NCBI RefSeq assembly: GCF_042477335.2
Contig: NC_091251.1
Coordinates: forward strand, 33,062,501-33,126,500
From: Ovis canadensis
Taxonomy: Eukaryota > Chordata > Mammalia > Artiodactyla > Bovidae
DNA length: 64,000 bases
Direction: 5' to 3'
Both the position numbers and the translations under genes were made by a program. Positions 17,281 through 48,335 of the stretch are shown here, piece after piece; position 1 is the first letter of the stretch; each line of letters opens with the position of its first letter. Below the pieces are notes generated by a model, which saw nothing but the letters and a program-made list of their open reading frames with translations, had not been told where the DNA came from and did not search any database.

Positions 17281-17299
17281 CCCCCCCCCCCCCCCCCCC
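17281..17299. repeat. Homopolymer (C)19
   Basis: Nineteen consecutive C on the plus strand, reading as G19 in the NYNRIN transcript. The exact length is prone to sequencing error. Confidence 0.85.
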
Positions 17300-18161
17300 G
17301 CCAACCCAGAACAGAGGCCTGGGCCCCTTGGTCTAGTCAAAGCAGCTCTTCAGGTAGAGATGCCACACTTGGCATCGAGATCCTTGACTCCTGCAGGGTC
17401 CATGTCCTTAAAGACAGGGTCAGGGAGTGTCTCCATTGGCTGGAGTCAAATGAGGTAGGCTGACTCTCTCCCCCTTGCCCTTCCAGAGCCGACAGGCAGG
17501 ACCCGCCCACCTGGCTGGCCATCCTCCCACCCCAGCTCTAAGCCTCAGGGCCTAGGACTGCCAGTCCTTCCTTGATCGATGGCCAGGCCTAGCCTGGCCT
17601 AAGAAAGCGGCCCATGAGACCGAGGATGGGTGCCTCTCCTTAGCCTGCATGGATTTGTCTCAGCTGTTACGGCTTCAAGGGCAAAGGTTCCCCAAATGGA
17701 CAGACGGGGGAGGAGCCCGTATCTGGGGTTTCTGCTTGACAGGGGAATGTGGTTTCAATTCTGAGGTCCAGAGCCACACCATTTCATGGTAAGGACAGCC
17801 AGGAGCAAGATTCTGAGCTGTGCGTGTGTGCGTGTACATTCTCACTCAGGGGGAGACATTGAACTTGGCCTACCTCGGGAAAGGAGCTCTCCGCTCCCCC
17901 AGGTAGAATTGCCAGAGGCCAACATCCGACAGCCTTCAGCAGATCCTCCCAGTACCCCATACTGGGGATGTTTCATAGGGATGCTGGTCCCCAGTTCAAG
18001 GCAGTTCAGCAAAGCTTTGTGAAGTAACTTCTCTACAAAAGGCACAGTGAAGAGTCCCGGGGGTAGGGGTGGGGGGGCTGTGAGAGCATGCCTGGGGCAG
18101 GGGGAGACCTAGCAGCAGCAGCCCAGGACCCTGGGGGGGGGGGCTCCCCCACTGCTCCAGC

Positions 18162-37257
<19,096 letters not shown>

Positions 37258-37699
37258 GGCTGCCCCGCCCGCCCCTGGAAGAAGGGAGCCGACAGTGTCA
37301 CCGGCGTACCCCGGCCGGAGGCGCCTAGGCCACGCCCCCTCCTCCGGGCGGCGCGCCCCCGCCTCGGCCTGGGTCCCCCCGACACACACACCCCACCCCC
37401 GGCTCGCGCACCCACCCGCCGCGGCTCGGGCGCCCTTCCCCCGGAGCTCCGAGCCTTTCGGCGGCGGCTCCCGCGACAATCTCTTCCTGCCAGGGGTTGC
37501 AACGGGGGTGGGACCGATCGGGCTCCCGCCGCCCTTCCCTCCGCCCCCACCCTCCCCCGCTTCACCGCCGCGCCAGCCCCTCCAGGATGAACTTTAACTG
37601 TGTCTGCCCGGCAGCTTAAAGGGGCGCGGAGGGAGGCGGCGGGGCGGGGGAAGGGGGAGAGGGACGGGCGGGGGCGGGGGTCCTGAAAACCTCTGCCTT

Positions 37700-39167
37700 C
37701 CACTCAAGTCTCGGGCTCAGAGCCAGAATCCGGGGGTCAAAGTTAATTTCCTTCCACATTCCCCTTTCCCCAGGGGGAGGGAGAGGAAGGAAGGGCACCC
37801 CGGTGGGGGAGAGGGGGCTTGGTTTCCGGCACCCGGCCTTTCTCTCCGTTCCTCCGGCCAGCCCTGCCGCCTCCTAGGCCTCCCAGGAGAACCGAGAGCC
37901 GCGCCCCTCCTTCCCTCGCAAGAAAGGGTTAAAGGAGAGCAGGGTGGGGAGCCTGGGAGGCTGGGGCCTGTGGAAAACTCCGGGCCGGAGATCGAGCAGG
38001 AAGGAGAGGGTAAAAGCACCGCCCCCTCACCCCCCGCCCCTAAGTCTGGGGACAGCCTGGGGCTGGCAGGCAGCCCGGAGCCTCCTGAAGCCCCCAGGCC
38101 TGGAGGGGCGGGGAGAGCGCCCGAGTTTACGGGAGTTTTCAGACTTGCACTGTTTATGAAAGCCTTTCTGAGCAAGTTTGAGCTAAGCCGAGAGGGGAAG
38201 CTTTAGGATGGGAGTGAGGGTCTGGTTGCTGACAACCTCTGAGGGTTCCCTCAACCCCTGACCTGCCGCCAGTCAGCTGCTAGGCCTCGGTGGTCAGGGA
38301 CCAGCCCTGGACTGGGGGGCTGCCGCCAACATCCTTCTCAGGAGGCATCAGGGGCACAAAGAACACCTTATGCAGCCCTGTGGCCTGAACAGAACCCGGC
38401 TCTGTGGAGGGCAGAGTCTGCATCCTGGGCCTCCGGGAACTTCCTTTTCCAACCCCAAACCCAGAGCCTCTGTCTGACAGGCGTGAGTGTACCTATGGGG
38501 ACAAAGGGCAGTGGACCTCAGGCCTGCCCTGGGACATCTGGCTGCAGGGGCCATGGCACATTTCTGTGCAGGCAAAGAGCCAGGGGCACCCCATTGCAAA
38601 GAAGGGGCGGGGAGAGGGGCCCACACCCAGTCCTCTGGTCTGGATTCAGCCCCTCCTGTGCCACAGCTCCACTCCCACCTACCCTAGGGTAAAATCCAGA
38701 AAAGCGGACCAATGTCATCTCTGGCTCCAAGGTCTGCTGTCCCTGGGCTGCCCCTCCAGAGCGCCTTGCAGCAGAAGGCCCTCCAGTGAAGCGCCCATCT
38801 CTCTCCACTCTTCCCACTGCTAACTGCTCTCCCTTTATCAGAAGAAGCCCCTGCTTCATTGTGCCTCAGTTTCTCCTCTGAAGCACACGACAGCCTCTTA
38901 CCCAGGCCCCACCCCTCCTTCCTTGAATAAACACTTATTTCTTGTTGCCCTCTTACAACTGACTATGAACTGCAGGCACGGTGACATCCTGAAGGAAAAC
39001 TCTCAGGCTTAATCTTATGTTCAAAGGGGCCATGCAGAGGGTGGGACAAGGTCAAACTCAGGCATCAGGGACTTGATAAGGGGGTAAGAAGAGGGTCATT
39101 TATTTGAACTCTTGCATCCCCATTTCCCATAAAATAGGGACAATGATCCCTATTAAATATTCATTAG
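37700..39167. other. Unique DNA upstream of NYNRIN
   Basis: No recognised repeat or supported gene. Open frames near 37.7-38.8 kb follow base composition and show no known domain. Confidence 0.5.
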
Positions 39168-40045
39168 AAGGACTGATGCTGAAGCTGAAACTCCAATACT
39201 TTGGTCAGTCAGTTCAGTCAGTTCAGTAGCTCAGTTGTGTCCGACTCTCTGCGACCCCATGAATCACAGCACACCAGGCCTCCCTGTCCATCACCAACTC
39301 CTGGAATTCACTCAAACTCATGTCCATCAAGTCGGTGATGCCATCCAGCCATCTCATCTTCTGTCGTCCCCTTCTCCTCCTGCCCCCAATCCCTCCCAGC
39401 ATCAGGGTCTTTTCCAGTGAGTTAACTCTTCGCATGAGGTGGCCAAAGTATTGGAGTTTCAGCTTCAGCATCAGGCCTTCCAATGAACCCCCAAGACTGA
39501 TCTCCTTCAGAATGGACTGGTTGGATCTCTTTGCAGTCCAAGGGACTCTCAAGAGTCTTCTCCAACACCACAGTTCAAACACATCAATTCTTCGGCGCTC
39601 TGCCTTCTTCACAGTCCAACTCTCGCCTCTATACATGACCACTGGAAAAACCATAGCCTTGACTAGACGGACTCTTGTTGGCAAAGTAATGTCTCTGCTT
39701 TTTAACATGCTATATAGGTTGGTCATAACTTTCCTTCCAAGGAGTAAGCATCTTTTAATTTCATGTCTGCAGTCACCATCTGCAGTGATTTTGGGACCCC
39801 CAAAAATAAAGTCTGACACTGTTCCACTGGTCACCTGATACAAAAAGCTGACTCACTGGGAAAGACTCTGATCCTGGTAAAGATGGAGGGCAGAAGGAAA
39901 AGGGAGCAGCAGAGAAAGAGATGGTTAGTTAGCATCACTGACTCGATGGACATGAGTTTGAGCAAATTCCAGGAGATAGTGAAGGACAGGAAAGCCTGGG
40001 TCACAAAGAGTCGGACACAGGTTAGTGAATGAGCAACAGCAACCA
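39168..40045 (+). mobile_element. BovB LINE 3' fragment, interrupted by another BovB
   Basis: 39168-39205 (ggactgatgctgaagctgaa, ccaatactttgg) continues at about 39829 (ggtcacctgatacaaaaagc ... gcctgggtcacaaagagtcg). Together they are one plus-strand BovB 3' end, more diverged than the inserted copy. Confidence 0.8.
39206..39830 (-). mobile_element. BovB LINE 3' end inserted in an older BovB
   Basis: The minus strand stays open for about 206 codons of the C-terminal BovB ORF ([51 protein letters not shown]). It is 5'-truncated before the reverse-transcriptase core. It is flanked by short tggtca-like repeats (39202-39207 and 39828-39833). Confidence 0.85.
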
Positions 40046-40213
40046 TGATACCTATGCCATGGGTTGTAAATTAGATCACGTGGGTGCCGCACCTGGTACA
40101 TCGCCTGGCACCAAGTAGACACCCAGTTCATTTTCATCTTCCCTACCTTGTTCTTGTCTCTTCTTCCACCTCACTTCTGGCCAGTACATCATAATACCTT
40201 CCCAGAGATCCCC

Positions 40214-40348
40214 TCCTTCCCAGCCTTTTTTTTTTTGGCCACCCGCCCCGCATGGCATATGAGACCTTAGCTCCCCAGCCAAGGATTGAATCTGTGCCCC
40301 CTTAGGCAGAGTGCAGAGTCTTAACCACTGAACTGCCAGGGAAGTCCC
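40214..40348 (-). mobile_element. CHR-type SINE
   Basis: Begins with a T-run and ggccacccgcc and ends ccactgaactgccagggaag, the reverse complement of a CHR head. Confidence 0.72.
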
Positions 40349-40544
40349 GTTCTGTCTTTTTACAGCTTACGGCCACCGGCCCATCGCCTAGATCGGGCTC
40401 TCCTCATCCTTCCTGCAAACCCATCCCCCACTCCTGTCTCTCCCCTAGATGTAGCAGATTTAGTTATATACCCTGGTTCTAGTACAACTTGATGTGCTCT
40501 TAGCAGGTAACCAAGTCCCTTGATCGATCCAGTCTTCCTCATCT

Positions 40545-40720
40545 GAATTCATTCATTGAGTCAAACACATTTACTCCCTCAACAAATTCAACACATACTG
40601 ATTGTCTACTATGAGCTGGGCCCTGGGAGTATAGCATTGACTAAGAAAGATAGCTCCCTGCCCTCAAGGAATGGGTGAAGAAAGAAGAAAACAGCTGTGA
40701 TTTCAGAGAATAAGAAATGC
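40545..40720 (+). mobile_element. L2/MIR-like remnant
   Basis: gattgtctactatgagctgg, ccctgggagtatagcattga and ctccctgccctcaaggaatg are typical of this old 3' end. Confidence 0.55.
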
Positions 40721-41031
40721 TCTGCTGAGAATAAGACAAGGTGTGATGGTGGAGAGTTCCCAAAGGGGTCCTCTCAGGCGAGATGATATTTCAGCTAGAG
40801 GGGGCACAAGACCGCAGACACTGAGATGACAACACACTGAGCTCGTCCCAGTGTTTGACCTAAATCTCTCTCCAACACAGATACATTCAGTGGTTTCTTG
40901 CCTAGAATATTGGGTTAAACCTTGTTGCATTGGAAACCTTCCTCCCCTGAGCCCAAATCTACCTTCTCAACCTTCTACACAAGGATCCCAGCTCAAGTGT
41001 AAGTAGAATTAGGTCTGTCTAGGCATGTCTG

Positions 41032-41292
41032 CGGAGAAGGCAATGGCACCCCGCTCCAGCACTCTTGCCTGGAAAATCCCATGGACGGAGGAGCCGGGTG
41101 GGCCGCAGTCCATGGGGTCGCTAAGAGTCGGACATGACCGAGCGACTTCACTTTCACTTTTCACTTTCATGCATTGGAGAAGGAAATGGGAACCCACTTC
41201 AGTGTTCTTGCCTGGAGAATCCCAGGGATGGGGGAGCCTGGTGGGCTGCCATCTATGGGATCGCACAGAGTCGGACACAACTAAAGTGACTT

Positions 41293-41322
<30 letters not shown>
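41032..41322 (+). mobile_element. Full BOV-A2 SINE with 11-bp target-site duplication
   Basis: Two A monomers (cggagaaggcaatggcaccc ... then gcattggagaaggaaatggg ...) end in (AGC)10. Exact copies of aggcatgtctg flank it at 41021-41031 and 41323-41333. The intact duplication and low divergence indicate a young insertion. Confidence 0.93.
41293..41322 (+). repeat. (AGC)10 microsatellite
   Basis: Ten perfect AGC units form the 3' tail of the BOV-A2 element, a common origin of ruminant microsatellites. Confidence 0.95.
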
Positions 41323-41325
<3 letters not shown>

Positions 41326-41333
41326 CATGTCTG

Positions 41334-42399
41334 AGAACAGGATAGCACACCCTGCCAGGAGGCCTCAGAGGAGAAGGCGGTCTTGGTTAAAGCAGGGGCC
41401 TGCCCTGTGAGACTGACGGAGTAATAGAATCTTTCTTATACCTCCAAGGCTCTCGTGGGAAAAGAGGCTTGTCTCTCAATACCTCCCTGCCTAGCTCAGA
41501 TCTACACCTAGCCCAGTTCCTGGGGATGGAGGGTGGGGAGCCCTGAGAGCCAGTCAGCCTGCTTGGGACCTTTGTGAGGGAGTGACCAAAAGGGGAGGCA
41601 GGATTCCCTTTAACTTTGCCAGAGTGCCTGAGCGGCTTGCACTCCTGGAAGGCTTCCATCAGAGCAGAAATGACCTCCCAAAGGCACATGGAAGATCAGC
41701 ACTTAAGGTGGTTCCAAATGAGCAGGTGGAGACAAGAGCTGAGGAAATGGGTTAAGCAGGGGCTCCCATGTTGGTCAGGATCTGGGTAGGAAACACATAA
41801 TCCCCTCAAAAGGGGAGGCTGAAGGAAGTTTTAGGAATGGGGCTTTTATGAGGAGTGGGCAGGATTAAGGAAAACCAGTAAGAGACTGGTGAGAAAACCA
41901 GTAGTACTCTAGGGCTTGTTGAGGGAAAGCAGTCAAATACCTGGAAGCCTGAAAGGGAATAGGGGAACCAAACAACAGGCCAGAGCTGGAGCTGCCAAAG
42001 GCCACAAGATGTGATCTGTGGTCTTAGGGAAAGATGGAGAGCCACTGACAAGCTGGAAGGGAGCTACCTTTCAACATTCTGCCAGTAGTCAAGCATTGGC
42101 CAAACTCCATAAAAAGCCAAAGGCAGCGGGGTCAAACTGGCCACTGACGTCAGCCTCCAGGACATAGGGAAGGTTGGAGAACAGCAAGGAGGGAGGCTGG
42201 AAGGGACAGAGAACAGGCAGCATACCCCTTCATCCCTTAGCAACCACAAGCTAATGAGGTCCCAGGGCACTGAATTTATACTAATCTTCCCCTCACCAGC
42301 ACTCATTTAGGAACAGGGAAGAATATCCTTGCACTCCTATTCAGAACACAGGACTTACAAAGATTTGTGTACAAACCCCAGCTCTCTCACTGTATCAGT
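41334..42399. other. Intergenic DNA
   Basis: No gene or recognised repeat; frames are short. Confidence 0.5.
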
Positions 42400-42960
42400 T
42401 TCTGAGGAGCTGCTGTTGCAAATTACCCCAAGTGGGTGGCTTGTTTTGCTGAAAGTTTTACTTTCTTTTTAGTTTTGAGGGATTCATTAGAAACATTCAT
42501 CACACATAACAAAAAATCTCAATATTTAATAGAGGATTATTCATTTTAATTTCAATATATAGTCATTAAGAGAAGAGAAATATAAACAATAGAGAACAGT
42601 AACAGCACATACATCACCAAATTATGTTGACCAACATCCAGACTTGAATAACGCTGGTAGGTCCCTCATTAACAGCAATCTGGAGTCCCAGATGGGAAAA
42701 GATCACGAGGCTTCTTAGACCCTGGGGGTTAGCCAGACCCTCAAGGGCTCAAGAAAATTCTGAGACCCATTCCCTTTCTTATCTAAAGTGGCACCTGACT
42801 TGAGTTTATTGGCAAGCATGGAATCCAGGCAGGTCAGAAGCAGGTCAGAGGCCTGATTTCCTGCTTTTGAAGCCTGAACAAGACTTCCTCCATTTTAATT
42901 TCCCTAACATGGCTTAAAACAACAGATATGTAGTCTCTCAAAGTTCTGGAAGCTGAAAGT
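42400..42960 (+). repeat. Old interspersed repeat, broken
   Basis: gctgctgttgcaaattaccc ... and, further on, ttaaaacaacagatatgtag and caaagttctggaagctgaaa are two parts of the same repeat type as at 10155 and 15480, with unrelated AT-rich sequence between. Confidence 0.45.
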
Positions 42961-43072
42961 CCTGAAACAAAATATATGAAGCTACTATATGTAACTGGTG
43001 CATGAATAGACAAATTGTTCAATGGAACAGACTAAAAATCTAGAAAAGAATCTGGACTACATCTCAGAATTT

Positions 43073-43589
43073 CCGTTCAGTTCAGTCGCTCAGTCATGAT
43101 CAACTCTTTGTGACCCCGTGAATCTCAGCACACCAGGCCTCCCTGTCCATCACCAACTCCTGGACTTCACTTAAACTCACATCCATCAAGTCAGTGATGC
43201 CATCCAGCCATCTCATCCTCTGTCATCCCCTTCTCCTCCTGCCCCCAATCCCTCCCAGCATCAGGGTCTTTTCCAATGAGTCAACTCTTCCCATGAGGTG
43301 ACCAAAGTACTGGAGTTTCAGCTTTAGCATCATTCCTTCCAAAGAAATCCCAGGGCTGATCTCCTTTAGAATGGACTGGTTGGATCTCCTTGCAGTCCAA
43401 GGGACTCTCAAGAGTCTTCTCCAACACCACAGTTTAAAAGCATCAGTTCTTTGGCACTCAGCTTTCTTCATAGTCCAACTCTTGCATCCATACATGACCA
43501 CTGGAAAACCCATAGCCTTGACTCAACAGACCTTGTTGACAAAGTAACGTCTCTGCTTTTCAGTATGCTATCTAGGTTGGTCATAACAT
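43073..43589 (-). mobile_element. BovB LINE 3' fragment
   Basis: Minus-strand BovB C-terminal coding sequence ([35 protein letters not shown]). It is flanked by catctcagaattt (43060-43072) and catctcggaattt (43590-43602), a 13-bp target-site duplication with one mismatch. Confidence 0.87.
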
Positions 43590-43607
43590 CATCTCGGAAT
43601 TTAGTAT

Positions 43608-44760
43608 ATAGCAAATTGCCAACATCGCTAGATCGTTGAAACACCAGGAGTTCCAGAAAAACATCTATTTCTGCTTTATTGACTATGCCAAAGCCTTTGA
43701 CTGTGTGGATCACAATAAACTGTGGAAAATTCTGAAAGAGGTGGGAATACGAGACCACCTGACCTGCCTCTTGAGAAATTTGTATGCAGGTCAGGAAGCA
43801 ACAGTTAGAACTGGACATGGAACAACAGACTGGTTCCAAATAGGAAAAGGAGTACGTCAAGGCTGTATATTGTCACCCTGCTTATTTAACTTACACGCAG
43901 AGTACATCATGAGAAACGCTGGGCTGGAAGAAGCACAAGCTGGAATCAAGATTGCTGGGAGAAATATCAATAACCTCAGATATGCAGGTGACACCACCCT
44001 TATGGCAGAAAGTGAAGAAGAACTAAAAAGCCTCTTGATGAAAGTGAAAGAGGAGAGTGAAAAAGTTGGCTTAAAGCTCAACATTCAGAAAACGAAGATC
44101 ATGGCATCTGGTCCCATCACTTCATGGGAAATAGATGGGGAAACAGTGGAAACAGTGTCAGACTTTATTTTGGGGGGCTCGAAAATCACTGCAGATTGTG
44201 ATTGCAGCCATGAAATTAAAAGATGCTTATTCCTTGGAAGGAAAGTTATAACCAACGTAGACAGCATATTAAAAGCAGAGACATTACTTTGCCAACAAAG
44301 GTCCATCTAGTCAAGGCTATGGTTTTTCCAGTGGTCATGTATGGATGTGAGAGTTGGACTGTGAAGAAAGCTGAGTGCCGAAGAATTGATGCTTTGAACT
44401 GTGGTGTTGGAAAAGACTCTTGAGAGTCCCTTGGACTGCAAGGAGATTCAACCAGTCCATTCTAAAGGAAATCAGTCCTGGGTGTTCTTTGGAACTGAAG
44501 CTGAAACTCCAGTACTTTGGCCACCTCATGCGAAGAACTGACTCATTGGAAAAGACCCTGATGCTGGGAGGGGTTGGGGCAGGAGGAGAAGGAGACGACA
44601 GAGAATGAGATGGTTGGATGGCATCATCGACTCGATGGACATGAGTTTGAGTAAACTCCGGGAGTTGGTGATGGACAGGGAGGCCTGGCGTGCTGCGATT
44701 CATGGGGTTGCAAAGAGTCGGACACGACTGAGTGACTGAACTGAACTGAACTGAACTGAA
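43608..44760 (+). mobile_element. BovB LINE, RT domain to 3' end
   Basis: An open frame of about 224 codons (43636-44310) carries IYFCFIDYAKAFDCVDH, GVRQGCILSPCLFNL and the catalytic box as YAGD where RTE elements have YADD. A frameshift follows, then the C-terminal part. It ends with the gaactgaactgaactgaa tail. 5'-truncated and not functional. Confidence 0.88.
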
Positions 44761-44884
44761 GAGATACCATGGATTTTTTAATAAATAATCTTGAGACAAT
44801 GAGATAGCCTTCTGCGATAAAATAAAACCACACTTCATACAACAAAGCAAATTCCTGAAGAATCAAATATTTAAATATCAAAAT

Positions 44885-45155
44885 GACACTGACTTCCCCA
44901 GTGGTCCACTGGTTAAGAATCTGCCTGCCAATGCAGGGAACACGGTTCAGCAAGATTCCTGGAACACTAGTCCAGGAAGATTTCACACGTCATGGGGTAA
45001 CTAAGCCCATGGGCAACAACTACTAAAGCCTGCATGCCTAGAGCCCACATACCACGACATGAGATGCTACTGCAATAACCAGCCGGAGCACTGCAACTAG
45101 AGAAAGCCCTCATGCAGCATCAAAGTGCCATGCAGCCAAAAATAAAGAAAGAAGT
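44885..45155 (+). mobile_element. CHR-type SINE
   Basis: gacttccccagtggtccact, ggttaagaatctgcctgcca, gtaactaagcccatgggcaa and gcaactagagaaagccctc, then aataaagaaaga. Confidence 0.76.
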
Positions 45156-45939
45156 GAAACTTCAGAAATAACATCATGAAAATATTACAACAAACTATGG
45201 GAGAATTTTTGTTGTTGTTGTTATATTTGGGAGAAGCATGACTTTCTAAGAATGACACCACAGCAGAAGTCATTAAAAACTTGTTTAATACATTCAGTTA
45301 CATAAATATAGAATTTTTTCCCATAGGAAAGTAAATACCCTAAGCAGAACCAACAGACAAAATGAAAAGCTGGAAAAACATATTTGCCAATTATGTCACA
45401 GACCAAGACCTAGTTTCCTTGGTATTTAAACAGATCTTACAAATCAATAAGAAAAAGTCTAACTCAGCAGAAAAATGAACAAAGGCTATAAAAAGTCCAC
45501 AAAAGAGGAAATGTAAGATGGTTCTTAAACATATTAAAAAGATGCTCCTCTTCACTCCAAATAAGAGAAGTACAAATTAAAACCACAGCCAGACAGCATT
45601 TTTCACCTACTAAGTGGCAAGGATCAGCAATGTCTGTTAACACGCGGGGTTAGCCACTTTTGTATCCTGCTGGTATGTCCTCACAGACTCCAAAGACAGC
45701 AACTGGTAATATCCATCAATTGGCGGTGTTTTAACTGTATATATTCTGTGTCCCACCAGCTGCACTCTAAGATAGTATTTTACAGATATATTCTCACATG
45801 TGCTTTAAAAATATATATGACCAAAGATATTCTTTGCAGCATCGTTTGTTATGGCAGATTGGAAAAAATCTAAATGTGGACTCACATAATGAAATATTAT
45901 CATTCAACAAAAAGTGGAGAGTAGAATTAAGGTCAAAAT

Positions 45940-48335
45940 GCAAAAGTAGGAAGTCAAAAGATACCTGGAGTAACATGCAAATTTGGCCTTGGAATACAAA
46001 ACAAAGCAGGTCAAAGGCTAACAGGGTTTTGCCAAGAGAATGCACTGGTCATAGCAAACACCTTCTTCCAAGAGCACAAGAGAAGACTCTATAAATGGAC
46101 ACCACCAGATGGTCAATATTGAGATCAGATTGATTATATTCTTTGTAGCCAAAGATGGAGAAGCACTATAAAGTCAGCAAAAACAAGACCGGGAGCTGAC
46201 TATGGCTCAGATCATGAACTCCTTATTGCCAAATTCAGACTTAAATTGAAGAAAGCAGGGAAAACCACTAGACCGTTCAGGTATGACTTAAATCAAATCC
46301 CTTATGATTATACAGTGGAAGTGACAGATTCAAGGGATTAGATCTGACAGACAGAATGCCTGGTCAACTATGGACAGAGGTTCCTGACATTGTACAGGAG
46401 CCAGGGATCAAGACCATTCCCAAGAAAAAGAAATGCAAAAAGGCAAAATGGATGTTTGAGGAGGCCTTACAAATAGCTGAGAAAAGAAAAGACACAAAAG
46501 GCAAAGGAGAAAAGGAAAGATATACCCATTTGAATGCAGAGTTCCAAAAAATAGCAAGGAGAGATAAGAAAGCCTTCCTCAGTGATCAGTGCAAAGAAAT
46601 AGAGGAAAACAATAGAATGGGAAAGACTAGAGATGTATTCAAGAAAATTAGAGATACCAAGGGAACATTTCATGCAAAGATGGGCTCGATAAAGGACAGA
46701 AATGGTATGGACCTAACAGAAGCAGAAGATATTAAGAAGAGGTGGCAAGAATACACAGAAGAACTGTACAGAAAAGATCTTCACAACCTGGATAATCACG
46801 ATGGTGTGATCACTCACCTAGAGCCAGACATCCTGGAATGCGAAATCAAGTGGGCCTTAGGAAGCACCATTACAAAAAAAGCTAGTGGAGGTGATGGAAT
46901 TCCAGTTGAGCTATTTCAAATCCTGAAAGATGATGCTGTGAAAGTGCTGCACTCAATATGCCAGCAAATTTGGAAAACTCAGCAGTGGCCACAGGACTGG
47001 AAAAGGCCAGTTTTCATTCTGTTCCCAAAGAAAGGCAATGCCAAAGAATGCTCAAACTACTGCACAATTGCACTCATCTCACATGCTATTAAAGTAATGC
47101 TCAACATTCTCTAAGCCAGGCTTCAACAATATGTGAAATGTGAACTTCCAGATGTTCAAACTGGATTTAGAGAAGGCAGAGAAACCAGAGATCAAATTGC
47201 CAATACCCATTGGATCATGGAAAAAGCAAGGGAATTCCAGAAAAACATATACTTCTGCTTTATTGACTATGCCAAAGCCTTTGACTGTGTGGATCACACA
47301 CTGTGGGAAATTCTTCAAGAAATGGGAATACCAGGTCACCTGACCTGCCTCTGGAGAAATCTGTATGCAGGTCAAGAACTAACAGTTAGAACTAGACGTG
47401 GAACAACAGACTGGTTCCAAATTGGGAAAGGAGTACATCAAGGCTGTATATTGTTACCCTGCTGATTTAACATATATGCAGAATACATCGAGAAATGCTG
47501 GGCTGGATGAATCACAGCTGGAATCAAGATTGCCAGGAGAAATATCAATAAGTTCAGATATGCAGATGACACCACCCTTATGGCAGAAAGAGAAGAAGAA
47601 CTAAAGAGCCTCTCAATGAAAGTGAAAGAGGAGAATGAAAAAGTTGGCTTAAAACTCAACATTCAGAAAACGAAGATCATGGCATCTGTTCCCATCACTT
47701 CATGGCAAATAGATGAGGAAACAGTGTCAGACTTTATTTTGGGGGGCTCCAAAATCACTGCAGATGGTGACTACAGCCATGAAATTAAAAGATGATTGCT
47801 CCTTGGAAGGAAAGCTATGACCAACGTAGACAGCATATTAAAAGCAGAGACATTACTTTGCCAACAAAGGCCCATCTAGTCAAAGCTATGGTTTTTCCAG
47901 TAGCCATGTATGAATGTGAGAGTTGGATTGTGAAGAAAGCTGAGTGCCGAAAAATTGGTGTTTTTGAACTGTGGTGTTGGAAAAGACTCTTGAGAGTCCC
48001 TTAGACTGCAAGGAGATCCAACCAGTCCATCCTAAAGGAAATCAGTCCTGAATATTCATTGGAAGACCTGATGCTGAAGCTAAAACTCCAATACTTTGGC
48101 CACCTGATGCAAAGAGCTGACTCACTGGAAAAGACCCTGATGCTGGGAAAGATTGAAGGTAGGAGGAGCAGGGGACGACAGAGGTAAGATGGCTGGATGG
48201 CATCACCGACTCTATGGACATGGGTTTGAGTAAACTCCAGGAATTGGTGACGGACAAAGAAGCCTGGTGTGCTGCAGTCCATGGGGTCACAAAGAGTTGG
48301 ACACGACTGAGTGACTGAACTGAACTGAACTGAGA
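45940..48335 (+). mobile_element. BovB LINE, 2.4 kb (endonuclease end, RT, 3' end)
   Basis: The longest BovB copy here. It begins near the end of the endonuclease domain (cagattgattatattctttg). A 252-codon frame (46356-47114) covers the segment before the RT, followed by FCFIDYAKAFDCVDH and the 3' part in several frames with stops and small indels. It ends in ctgaactgaactgaactga. 5'-truncated and inactive. Confidence 0.87.

Larger units (their letters stand above)
16316..18161 (-). other. NYNRIN: NYNRIN 3' UTR
   Basis: About 1.8 kb between the NYNRIN stop and the AATAAA at 16332-16337. It includes a MIR SINE (about 16690-16870; tgggcaagtcacttcccc) and a 19-base C run, G in the transcript. 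The extent is inferred from the poly(A) signal. Confidence 0.6.
42975..45935 (+). mobile_element. Ancient L1 ORF2 remnant, interrupted three times
   Basis: Pieces at 42975-43072 (gttcaatggaacagactaaa), 44761-44884 and 45160-45935 (agtacaaattaaaaccacag, tctttgcagcatcgtttgtt) are in L1 order. Two BovB copies and a CHR SINE lie between them. The L1 frame is broken throughout. Confidence 0.55.

Noticed and set aside
38404-38823. 139-codon plus-strand frame upstream of NYNRIN
   Set aside because: No recognised domain and overlapping frames of similar length on the other strand.
43636-47114. BovB open frames as host genes
   Set aside because: They are clear LINE reverse-transcriptase pieces, 5'-truncated and with frameshifts; nothing suggests host use.
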